Assembly: GCA_002502295.1 (NCBI GenBank) | Contig: DANX01000084.1 | Coordinates: 1 to 13,198, forward strand | From: Euryarchaeota archaeon UBA561 | Lineage (GTDB): Archaea; Thermoplasmatota; Poseidoniia; Poseidoniales; Poseidoniaceae | Direction of reading: 5' to 3' | Length of the DNA stretch: 13,198 nucleotides | Shown here: positions 1 to 6,620 of the stretch, piece by piece | Position numbering within the stretch: the first letter of the stretch is position 1 | Layout: every line of letters starts with the position of its first letter | The notes under the pieces: model-generated | Database searches by the model: none | The model's input: the letters and a program-made list of their open reading frames with translations, nothing else | What the model was told of the DNA's origin: nothing | Made by a program: the position numbers and the translations under genes

Positions 1-67
1 GAGGTGTGTGTCTGCCTAAACAAGAACATTTCATGTTTTACTTTTCGCCAACAAGAAGGCGCTATTA

Positions 68-75
68 TTATATAC
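68..75 (+). promoter_or_regulatory. Candidate TATA box (distal, upstream of tfb)
   Basis: TTATATAC fits the archaeal box A pattern in an otherwise mixed-composition region. Transcription would start about 25 bases downstream, near position 95-99. That is just upstream of a GGTGA motif at 100-104 and an ATG at 109. The same AT-rich tract reads TATATAAT on the other strand, so it could also fire leftward out of the window. No clear purine-rich BRE lies next to it. It was recognised by pattern only. Confidence 0.4.
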
Positions 76-108
76 TGCATAAGCATATGATAGATGGCTG
101 GTGAAAGA

Positions 109-195
109 ATGATGCATCCAATGAGGTCCGATGATGGCGGCGGAGAAGCCTTGGCGATTCAAAACGCCCAGGTGTCAAAGGGTCAAATAGAGTGA
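109..195 (+). CDS. Possible 28-residue small ORF in the tfb upstream region
   Basis: I do not recognise this peptide. It is a short open frame from ATG 109 (a second ATG follows at 112; an upstream in-frame ATG is at 94) to TGA 193-195. Support is contextual only: a TATA box at 68-75 would place the transcript start near 97, and GGTGA at 100-104, a common archaeal Shine-Dalgarno form, sits 4 bases before the ATG. The peptide is hydrophilic, with a Gly/Asp-rich stretch (SDDGGGE), and has no membrane segment, cysteine pair or known motif. It ends 17 bases before the proximal tfb TATA box. It could be a leader peptide, an unrelated small protein, or a chance frame in a non-coding transcript. The chance explanation is quite likely at this length. 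Confidence 0.2.
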   Translation: MMHPMRSDDGGGEALAIQNAQVSKGQIE

Positions 196-212
196 AGACT
201 GGATTTGGATAC

Positions 213-220
213 TTTATATA
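213..220 (+). promoter_or_regulatory. TATA box of tfb
   Basis: TTTATATA, preceded by C, is a near-perfect archaeal box A. Its centre lies 39 bases before ATG 256, which predicts a start site near 241-245 and a leader of roughly 11-15 bases that just includes GGAG at 243-246. Because this box lies inside the longer open frame that begins with TTG at 205, it argues that translation starts at ATG 256 and not at 205. A TFB promoter is itself read by TFB, so feedback on its own expression is possible but not shown. Confidence 0.65.
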
Positions 221-255
221 CACTGGGCGACGATTATACTGTGGAGTTGGAAAAA

Positions 256-1422
256 ATGAAAACACAATGCGATGAATGCGGCGGAAACCTGACGATTGAC
301 CTTGCCCGAGGAGAGGGTATTTGCGACGTGTGTTCACTGGTACACGAGCACATCACCACCGATGCGGAAACCAACAGCGGGACCTCCATGGGTGAGAACC
401 GCCAAAACGAGGCCGTGAACCGTGAAGCAGGCCGTGCTGGTGCTCGAATGGGCGCCAAGATGAATCCTTTCGGTGACAAAGTCGACGCAACCGGCCAACG
501 CTTGACTCCCCAGCAACGTCGCTTTGCTCGCCGAATGGCCATGTTGGACCGAAGTTCTCAACGGGACACAGACCCCATGTACGCTGCTCTGATGGCCACC
601 ATTCGCCGCATGTTTGGCAAGGATCTTGCCGCAGCCGTTGAACCGTTGGCCCGTGCTACGGCCCGAAAGTTAACTCGCGCCCAAGAAGCGACCCGAAAGA
701 CCCTTACAACCGGAGAACGCCGACGTCTCAAGAATCCAAAAACCTCCATCTGCCGAGCAGGTGGCAAAGAGCATCCGGAACTTCGCGGGGGCACCGACAA
801 AGAGAACCTGGAAATCATGGCGTTGGCAATCGCATCCATCGCCGCCAAGTGGTTCCGCACCGTGAGCATCAACGAAAAACAACTGATGGAGACCTACGGA
901 ATCACTCAGAAACAACTCGTGAACGCACGCAAAGTCATCATGCAACACTACCAAGAGCGGGTGAAGCAAGGCTGGGCCGCCCGACCTGCTCAACTCAACG
1001 CCGCTGCTGCGCGTGAGGACGAGCTTGACAAGGTGGCCTTGAATCTCAACGATTGTTTGGCCGAGCGGCTTACTGAAGAACAGGTCCACACGGTCATGGA
1101 GGCCGCCTTTGGCGCCTTTGGTGTGATGAGCCACATTGGTGAACCAAGCGTTGACGCCCCGACCTCGAACGTCGCCATTTCCATGGTGGCAGGTTGTGTT
1201 GTATACAACATTCTCACCCGCATGGGCCTTCAGCATGGGCATTTGAACGCGATTGCCAAGGCGGTGCTCCGCTCTGGCGCAGGCATCAAGAGCCGACTCG
1301 AGGAACTTCACTTCCGCTACCAGACCGGGGCGTTCCCTCAGGGCGAGGTCATGTTCGGCAACGACGAAGACACCGCTACCGACGACGAGATGGGCTCGGC
1401 TGAAGAATCTGCAGAAGAGTGA
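256..1422 (+). CDS. tfb: Transcription initiation factor B (TFB), divergent
   Basis: This is the archaeal homologue of TFIIB. It binds the TBP-TATA complex and recruits RNA polymerase. The 388-residue product begins with a zinc ribbon (C5, C8, C23, C26). A B-reader/linker-like stretch with the motif FGDKVDATGQRLTPQQRR follows near residues 72-90. The two cyclin-fold repeats then lie at roughly 104-235 and 259-357. The first repeat appears split by about 40 extra, basic residues (about 140-183) before the helix NLEIMALAIASIAAKWF, and the protein ends in an acidic tail (368-388, rich in D/E). The family usually has about 300-330 residues. ATG 256 is chosen because GGAG lies 9 bases upstream, the zinc ribbon follows at once, and a TATA box occupies 213-220. 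The frame is open back to TTG 205. The TFB call is confident. Whether this is a general or a specialised TFB is unknown. Confidence 0.88.
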   Translation: MKTQCDECGGNLTIDLARGEGICDVCSLVHEHITTDAETNSGTSMGENRQNEAVNREAGRAGARMGAKMNPFGDKVDATGQRLTPQQRRFARRMAMLDRSSQRDTDPMYAALMATIRRMFGKDLAAAVEPLARATARKLTRAQEATRKTLTTGERRRLKNPKTSICRAGGKEHPELRGGTDKENLEIMALAIASIAAKWFRTVSINEKQLMETYGITQKQLVNARKVIMQHYQERVKQGWAARPAQLNAAAAREDELDKVALNLNDCLAERLTEEQVHTVMEAAFGAFGVMSHIGEPSVDAPTSNVAISMVAGCVVYNILTRMGLQHGHLNAIAKAVLRSGAGIKSRLEELHFRYQTGAFPQGEVMFGNDEDTATDDEMGSAEESAEE

Positions 1423-1468
1423 ACATCGACAAGCGGGGTTCTTATCCCCTGCGTGCTTCCTTGTGGTC

Positions 1469-2395
1469 ATGCGGCATGTTCGTTTGCTCTGCGTCACCCT
1501 TGTTTTCACCCTTGGTTGCATCGGTCCAGCCATGGCTGTACCGGCTGTTGATGTTGACAACGGGATGATTTTTGGAGGCCAGTCAACAAAAGCCGCCAAC
1601 GCCAGTACGATGACCGATAATCTCAGTGATTTGGGAGCCGTGGTTGAAGTCTACACTGCGACGTGGTGTGAAAGCTGCGTGTATGTTGAGCATGCCCTCC
1701 AAGAAGTGTACGAGGCTGGCCACATCACGCCCTATCACATACACGCAACCTTGAGCGACGCCTTTGGGGAGGAAGCACTTGAACAACGATTCAGAGACCG
1801 ATACGCTCACCTTACGGACTACTCACGTTCGCCGCCGGGTTCGGTGTTTAACGGGACGATCAAAAAGGCAGGCAAGGTTCCAGACGTTGACGTACACGAC
1901 AATGACCACGACAACCGCGTCGAAGAGTTCACTCAACTCGCCCAGCGGGACCTTGGTTTAGGTGTGGGAACCACCACGTTCTCATGGACGCCAATGAGCG
2001 CTACATCCGGCACCATCGGTTGGGCGCTCGACATCGACGACTCCCACCTCGAGAACATGACCCTCAACGTCGCTGCATGGATTGTGGAATCAGCTGCAGA
2101 GGACGAGGATGGGGCTAACGGGCAGGGAACCTATCCACACATCGTTCGAGAAATGGTGAGCCTCGGAAACAAAACCGAAGGAACCTCAACGCTCAACCTG
2201 CCTGCTGCGCACGACGGAGACGACTTGGAAATCCATCTCGTCTACGAAATCATGCCGATTATCATTGAACCCGTGGATGACAGCGCAGAGGAAAGCGAAT
2301 CCAAGGAAAACAACACGCCGTTCCTTTCAACTGTGTCCACAGCGATGACCGTCGGTTTGGCCTTCGCTTTCATCCGAAAAGACCGTCGGGAATGA
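1469..2395 (+). CDS. Secreted, membrane-anchored thioredoxin-fold protein
   Basis: The 308-residue product starts with a signal peptide (positive MRHVR, then a hydrophobic stretch, probable cleavage after AMA near residue 23). A thioredoxin-like domain follows, with YTATWCESC giving a CxxC at C67/C70. A later SPPGSVFNGT (121-130) resembles the cis-proline and beta-strand region of Omp28/TlpA-like thioredoxin folds. After it come Asp/Glu-rich linkers, a beta-rich region, and a C-terminal hydrophobic segment (about 284-302) with a basic end (RKDRR). The bulk should therefore sit outside the membrane with a short cytoplasmic tail. A role in thiol-disulfide exchange on exported proteins is an inference, and no substrate is indicated. 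ATG 1469 is chosen because the signal peptide begins there; the frame is open further upstream, including GTG 1463. It follows tfb by 46 bases with no visible TATA box, so it may share its transcript. Its 3' end overlaps the convergent gene by 26 bases. Confidence 0.72.
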   Translation: MRHVRLLCVTLVFTLGCIGPAMAVPAVDVDNGMIFGGQSTKAANASTMTDNLSDLGAVVEVYTATWCESCVYVEHALQEVYEAGHITPYHIHATLSDAFGEEALEQRFRDRYAHLTDYSRSPPGSVFNGTIKKAGKVPDVDVHDNDHDNRVEEFTQLAQRDLGLGVGTTTFSWTPMSATSGTIGWALDIDDSHLENMTLNVAAWIVESAAEDEDGANGQGTYPHIVREMVSLGNKTEGTSTLNLPAAHDGDDLEIHLVYEIMPIIIEPVDDSAEESESKENNTPFLSTVSTAMTVGLAFAFIRKDRRE

Positions 2396-4757
2396 ATTCT
2401 GGATCCCTTGGCACACCAAGTTGTACCGGACGCTTAGCGTCTCGGTGGTCGATGTGCAGCTGCCAACGGAAATGGGGCACGGTGTGTGGAGGGGCAACGA
2501 CATCGATGTAGTTCCACCAACGTGGCGGAGCCCCGCGTACATGTTGCCGCTTTTGCGTGTCCCGAAGCAGGTCGGTGAGTTGGAGGCGAGCGTTTGGACG
2601 AGGGTGATCTCGACGTACAAACACCGTGTTGGTGTCTGAATCGTCGTGCTTCACGTACCCCAAAATGCGGCCGATACGCATGAGGAAGTTGCGCTCAAGT
2701 TCAGAGCGGACGGTGACTTGGAGGGCCGTGTGCTCAAACGTTATTTCCAAACCATCCTCGGCAGGTAGACGGAACGTGGAGGCCAGCGGTTGATGGACAA
2801 GCACCTCCCATACGCGAGCGAAAACCTCACACCACCGGCGCTCACCGTCTCGAACATCGCCCTCTTCATGGACATCGTCCGTTCGACGGTGCGGCATAAG
2901 ATGATGATAGCGACGATGGTGGTAGTTATCCACGAAACGCCCAAAGAAATTGCCCTCATGGTGGGGTTCATGCTTCATTGAGTAAGGGGGAACCGTCGTT
3001 CGCCACTCGGCCACCAACTCGTCGTAAGGAAAGCGCCCCTCTCGGTCAAACACCGTATGAAACCGAGCCAACCAGCGTTCTGAAGTGCGAGCGCGATGGC
3101 GACGATGAAGGCGATTCCTGAGGAGAAGTTCATGAAACCCTTGCCGCCGTTCCGGTTCTGGTTGCCTGTTGCGTTGGTACCACCGGAGTTGGTCAGTAAG
3201 GTGCCGATGTGCCGCCTGTTGTGATACCGTTTCAATCTCCAATGCGTCCAACCAAGGAATCGGAATGTTCCGCCGTGGAAAACCGAAAGGCGGCTGAGCC
3301 ATCAAAAGGCTCTCAAGGCTGTCAACGTTCTTTGAAGCCACCACGTCGTTCACCATCGATAACACAACGCCGCCCAAGGTGTCTCCTAGTGGGAGGGGGT
3401 TAGCAAACCGACCGCTGTGGATGCACACTGGATGTTTGGAGTCTGGAGCCACATCCGTGACGTGGTGAATCGTGTAGGGTGCACCGTGTTGTCCGTGCCC
3501 AACGGTGACCTCGTACACATGGCCGAGGCGCCCGATAACGAGGACACGCGCGTTTTGAAGGAACACTTTTTGATCCAAACCGTTCATGATTGTGTGGCAA
3601 AATTCCATCGAACGAACGAGGGGTTTGGAGGGCAAACGCTTCTCGACGTAAGGCACCGACCAGTTGTGTTGCAATCCCATGAGCAGCGATCCTGCCTCTG
3701 AATTCAGCGGAGAAAGGGCAAGCGAAGTCAACAAGGCCCAAAGCGCGGGCTGACTTGGAACCTGAATCAAACGTAACTGGCCAGATTTGGTTCGGCTCCG
3801 GAAACGAAGCGCCTTCGGACTCAAATCAAGCGCCCACTTCTGAGTCTCTGAGCGATGAATGCTGGATTCAATGGTTTGCCATGACCGCATCCACGGCGTG
3901 TCGTAAGCCTGAAAAAGACCGGGCGGGTGGTTGGAAAGGGCATTTTGAAACATGGCTTCCATGTCCATTGGTTGCCGTTGAAACATGCGGCTCTGAATGT
4001 CATGGGACCATGCCATCATGGGTACGCAATCCTCCGGTGGCATGTTCAATGTTCGATCAACCTTGAGCCGCTGGGAAAGCCACATCAGCATACCAGCAAG
4101 AGGGCGATACGGGGAGCGCAATTCAGGCCGTCGCCCTTGGAAACGCGGCAGCATTGAGATTTGTTGACGATGCTCGGGATTCACCGAGGAAGCGCACAAC
4201 AGCAAGGCAGGAATGTCCCACCCCCTTCGCTTGTCTGAACTCTCCATGAGTGAAAACACGACAAAAAGACTGAGCCCTGGAAGCGCTGTCCCGTTCAAGT
4301 TCCAAGAATCGTCAATGTAGCGCAAAACCGAGTCGTCATAAAACACAATTCCCTCCCTCAGCATGGCTTCTTGGCCAACGGTCAGGTTACCTCCCCGGAG
4401 GACGGTCTCGACCAAGTCGTCAAACGCTTGCCAAGATTGTGGCGGCTGAGTGATTGGTTCGGCATCTTGGTCCAAACGGGCCCATTGAACGTAGGTGAGA
4501 TGTTGCGTCTTTTCAGTCAACGTCGACCACTTTCGCCGAGAAGTGAAGCTTGAATCTCCAATCATTGAAATCGCCCGCTCGTGCTCTTCGGGTGAAAGGT
4601 GCACTTGCCATCCTTTCCGCGGCTGAAAGTCGATGATCGACTGGCACCAATCGCAGACGTGTTCTGCCTCATTGGAGGCGGGGTTGTGTTTACAGAGCGT
4701 ATCGCGAACGCTGGGCGACATAGCAAAGAAATTTGGTAAGTCTTTATGAACAATCAA
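2370..4757 (-). CDS. Large protein of unknown family with N-terminal Cys/His cluster
   Basis: I do not recognise this 795-residue protein. It is judged real because the frame is open for 2.4 kb while the opposite strand holds only short frames, and because it overlaps the upstream threonine aldolase gene by four bases (TTGA: TTG start at 4757, TGA stop ending at 4754), a usual sign of translational coupling. If TTG is not the start, ATG at 4721 gives 783 residues. Visible features are a possible zinc site near the N terminus (C22, H24, H33, C35, C38), a very basic Arg-rich stretch (about 528-566), a His-rich patch with nine His between 596 and 630, and high tryptophan (22 by my count). Residues 404-472 look beta-rich with a GRLGHVYEV segment and end in PLGDTLGGVVLSMVND. 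No signal peptide or clear membrane helix is seen, so it is probably cytoplasmic. Nucleic-acid binding would fit the basic and Cys/His parts but is only a guess. Confidence 0.7.
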   Translation of the reverse strand: MIVHKDLPNFFAMSPSVRDTLCKHNPASNEAEHVCDWCQSIIDFQPRKGWQVHLSPEEHERAISMIGDSSFTSRRKWSTLTEKTQHLTYVQWARLDQDAEPITQPPQSWQAFDDLVETVLRGGNLTVGQEAMLREGIVFYDDSVLRYIDDSWNLNGTALPGLSLFVVFSLMESSDKRRGWDIPALLLCASSVNPEHRQQISMLPRFQGRRPELRSPYRPLAGMLMWLSQRLKVDRTLNMPPEDCVPMMAWSHDIQSRMFQRQPMDMEAMFQNALSNHPPGLFQAYDTPWMRSWQTIESSIHRSETQKWALDLSPKALRFRSRTKSGQLRLIQVPSQPALWALLTSLALSPLNSEAGSLLMGLQHNWSVPYVEKRLPSKPLVRSMEFCHTIMNGLDQKVFLQNARVLVIGRLGHVYEVTVGHGQHGAPYTIHHVTDVAPDSKHPVCIHSGRFANPLPLGDTLGGVVLSMVNDVVASKNVDSLESLLMAQPPFGFPRRNIPIPWLDALEIETVSQQAAHRHLTDQLRWYQRNRQPEPERRQGFHELLLRNRLHRRHRARTSERWLARFHTVFDREGRFPYDELVAEWRTTVPPYSMKHEPHHEGNFFGRFVDNYHHRRYHHLMPHRRTDDVHEEGDVRDGERRWCEVFARVWEVLVHQPLASTFRLPAEDGLEITFEHTALQVTVRSELERNFLMRIGRILGYVKHDDSDTNTVFVRRDHPRPNARLQLTDLLRDTQKRQHVRGAPPRWWNYIDVVAPPHTVPHFRWQLHIDHRDAKRPVQLGVPRDPEFIPDGLFG

Positions 4758-5800
4758 CCGAACAAACGCTGAGAAATTTCGGTGAAACGCTCAACATCCT
4801 CATCCGTGATGTGGAGGTGAACCACGACCCGTAGGCGGTTCTCACTCAAATCGAACATGTCGACACCGTTCGCAGCGAATTGTTCGACCACCTTCGCAGC
4901 AGGTTCTGCGGTATGGGCGTAAATCATGTTCGTCTGGACCGTGTCCATATCAACGGTAAACATTGGAAGATCGTTTAGCATTGTCGCAATTCGACGGGCA
5001 CGTTCGTGGTCCTCACTCATCCGATCAACATGATGGTCGAGGGCGTAAAGGCAGGCTGATGCGAGCATGCCAGCTTGCCGCCAGCCGCCACCAAACATCT
5101 TGCGCCAGCGATGGGCTTTGGCGATGAAGGCGGAGGACCCAACCAACACTGAGCCCACTGGCGCACCGAGCCCTTTGGAAAAGCAAATCGACACCGAATC
5201 GTAGTGCTCGCACATCCGAGCGACGTCGACGCCCGTTGCAATCGAGGCATTGAAAATTCGGGCACCATCGATGTGTGTTGCACAACCGAGCGATTTCGCC
5301 ACTCGAGCGATTTCATCGAAGACCTCTTGGTCGTAGCATGAGCCGCCGCCGAGATTCGATGTGTTTTCCACACACACCAGCGATCCGTTGGGGTAATGGC
5401 TCCCTGAGCCTTCGGCCTTCCGCACTGCTGAGCGAACCAACTCGGGCGTCATGAGACCTCCTTCGCCATCCACAAGCGCAATCGAGGCGCCGCACAGAGC
5501 GGCATAACCGCCGCCTTCGTACCGATAGATGTGAGCGGTTTTGTCACACACGATTTCGTCACCGGGCACGGTGTGAGTGCGCAAAGCAATGGCGTTGGAC
5601 ATCGTTCCGGAAGCGACAAACAAGCCCGCTTCCTTTCCAAACAACGCAGCGACCCGGTCTTGGAGAGCGATAACGGTGGGGTCGTCGCCCAAAACATCGT
5701 CGCCGACTGGCGCTTGGTGCATGGATTCCCACATGGCGGTGGTGGGTTGCGTGACGGTGTCGGAACGGAAATCGATTCGAGACGAGGAGTATTCTCGCAT
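4754..5800 (-). CDS. ltaE: Low-specificity L-threonine aldolase (PLP-dependent)
   Basis: This fold-type I pyridoxal-phosphate enzyme splits L-threonine or L-allo-threonine into glycine and acetaldehyde; it acts in the cytoplasm. The 348-residue length is typical. The family signatures are all present: DFRSDTVTQPT at the N terminus (10-20), GDDVLGDDP (33-41), SGTMSN (64-69), a PLP-stacking His in DKTAHIYRYEGG (H90), HIDGARIFNA (176-185, with D178 and R181), and the Schiff-base lysine K209 in SICFSKGLGAPVGS. GGGWRQAG (237-244) is also characteristic. ATG 5800 lies 37 bases after the pth2 stop. GGAG occurs upstream but 17 bases away, so the ribosome site is weak. The downstream unknown gene starts inside this stop codon. 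The related phenylserine aldolases and beta-eliminating lyases are less likely, given the full motif set. Confidence 0.93.
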   Translation of the reverse strand: MREYSSSRIDFRSDTVTQPTTAMWESMHQAPVGDDVLGDDPTVIALQDRVAALFGKEAGLFVASGTMSNAIALRTHTVPGDEIVCDKTAHIYRYEGGGYAALCGASIALVDGEGGLMTPELVRSAVRKAEGSGSHYPNGSLVCVENTSNLGGGSCYDQEVFDEIARVAKSLGCATHIDGARIFNASIATGVDVARMCEHYDSVSICFSKGLGAPVGSVLVGSSAFIAKAHRWRKMFGGGWRQAGMLASACLYALDHHVDRMSEDHERARRIATMLNDLPMFTVDMDTVQTNMIYAHTAEPAAKVVEQFAANGVDMFDLSENRLRVVVHLHITDEDVERFTEISQRLFG

Positions 5801-5837
5801 GGATTCGGGTTCACGCTCTCCTTCATCAATGCGATGA

Positions 5838-6254
5838 TTACAGGAGTTTCAGGTGCCCAGTCAATCCATCCAAGACCGATTCGTCGCACGGGCCCAAAGC
5901 GAGCACGGTCTTCGAACCCTTGGGAATCTGTGTGTGCCCAGCGTCCTGAACCAAATGGAACGGCACTTGGTGTTGCTTTGCTTGTTCAATGAGCTGTTCG
6001 AACACCGATTCATCAGGGACCTTGAGGCAGATTTTTTTCTGTCCGGACGCCAACCAAGCCTCGACGTGGCCCGGATGTGAAACACCGGCTCCAAGGAAAG
6101 ACTGGACGGAAGCGTGCCCGACCTGTGCGGCGATTTTCCCCTTTCCCATCTTAAGCGATTGGTTGACCACACACACCAGTTTCACGGGGACATCGGGAAC
6201 ATGGCTTGAGGGACGAGGAGCGGTAAGGCGATGAAGAAAAGAACGCAGTCCCAT
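5838..6254 (-). CDS. pth2: Peptidyl-tRNA hydrolase Pth2 (copy A, with N-terminal extension)
   Basis: Pth2 frees tRNA from prematurely released peptidyl-tRNA in the cytoplasm of archaea and eukaryotes. The 138-residue product has the family core: VCVVNQSLKMGKGKIAAQVGHAS (25-49, with K40, Q44, H47) and QDAGHTQIPKGSKTVLALGP (103-122, with D104, H107, T108). It carries about 22 residues before the first core strand (with APRPSSH), while the shortest archaeal Pth2 proteins begin almost directly at that strand. The start is well supported: GAGGTG at 6260-6265 lies 5 bases upstream and overlaps the stop codon of the neighbouring pth2 copy. The two copies are only 9 bases apart. Function is confident at family level; division of labour with copy B is unknown. 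Confidence 0.93.
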   Translation of the reverse strand: MGLRSFLHRLTAPRPSSHVPDVPVKLVCVVNQSLKMGKGKIAAQVGHASVQSFLGAGVSHPGHVEAWLASGQKKICLKVPDESVFEQLIEQAKQHQVPFHLVQDAGHTQIPKGSKTVLALGPCDESVLDGLTGHLKLL

Positions 6255-6259
6255 GTGGC

Positions 6260-6265
6260 CACCTC
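6260..6265 (-). promoter_or_regulatory. Shine-Dalgarno site of pth2 copy A
   Basis: On the minus strand this reads GAGGTG, 5 bases before ATG 6254, and it overlaps the TGA of pth2 copy B. It is the strongest ribosome site in the cluster and confirms that the N-terminal extension of copy A is translated. Confidence 0.7.
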
Positions 6266-6620
6266 ACAATGCTTCCAAATGGTGAAGAAGGGTATCCATG
6301 GCCCTTCGAGGGCCCATCAAACCAAGCACGGTGATGGTCCCTGCAGGAATTTCTGTGTGGCCTGCATCGGTCACCAAAGAAGCATAACATCCGCTTGGAA
6401 CCGTGGCGTGCAGTTCCTTCATGCGTTCGAGGTCGTCCACAGCCAACACCACTTTCCTTGAACCGCCTGCCCGCCAACGCTCAAGAAGGCGGGTGCGGCG
6501 GGCGGCGCGAACGACATCGACCGCTGCGTGCGCACATTGAGCCGCAATTTTTCCTGTCGTCAAGGCCAAATCTTGGCGAACGACAAGCGCCATGGTGGGT
6601 GCGTCATGCATCGAAACCAT
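6264..6620 (-). CDS. pth2: Peptidyl-tRNA hydrolase Pth2 (copy B, compact)
   Basis: This is a second Pth2-family protein, 118 residues, directly upstream of copy A. The core is complete: LVVRQDLALTTGKIAAQCAHAAVD (12-35, with K24, Q28, H31) and TDAGHTEIPAGTITVLGLMGP (84-104, with D85, H88, T89). It differs from copy A at most non-signature positions and is rich in Arg and Leu between residues 37 and 60, so the duplication is old or one copy came from elsewhere. ATG 6620 is chosen because GGTGA lies 5 bases upstream, which puts the start 17 bases inside the end of the ECF S gene. Other possible starts are GTG 6629, ATG 6611 and ATG 6593, the last giving the shortest standard N terminus (MALVVRQD). 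Either copy could act on a special tRNA or peptide class; the sequence does not say. Confidence 0.9.
   Translation of the reverse strand: MVSMHDAPTMALVVRQDLALTTGKIAAQCAHAAVDVVRAARRTRLLERWRAGGSRKVVLAVDDLERMKELHATVPSGCYASLVTDAGHTEIPAGTITVLGLMGPRRAMDTLLHHLEAL

Noticed and set aside
1..34. A gene leaving the window leftward from ATG at 34 or 29 on the minus strand, driven by the distal TATA box
   Set aside because: Only about ten codons are visible, too few to judge coding potential.
46..61. CGCC/GGCG hairpin near the left edge as a terminator of an upstream gene
   Set aside because: The stem is four base pairs with an eight-base loop, and no T-run follows directly on either strand.
1435..1460. 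GGGG/CCCC hairpin between tfb and the thioredoxin-fold gene as a terminator
   Set aside because: The stem is only four base pairs, flanking bases do not pair, and there is no T-run. Co-transcription remains possible.
670..1599. 309-codon open frame on the minus strand
   Set aside because: It lies opposite the confidently assigned tfb and the signal-peptide region of the next gene, and its translation has no recognisable motif. It is a shadow frame of GC-rich coding DNA.
5531..5992. 153-codon open frame on the plus strand
   Set aside because: It lies antisense to the aldolase and pth2 genes, which have complete motif sets, and shows no motif or ribosome site of its own.
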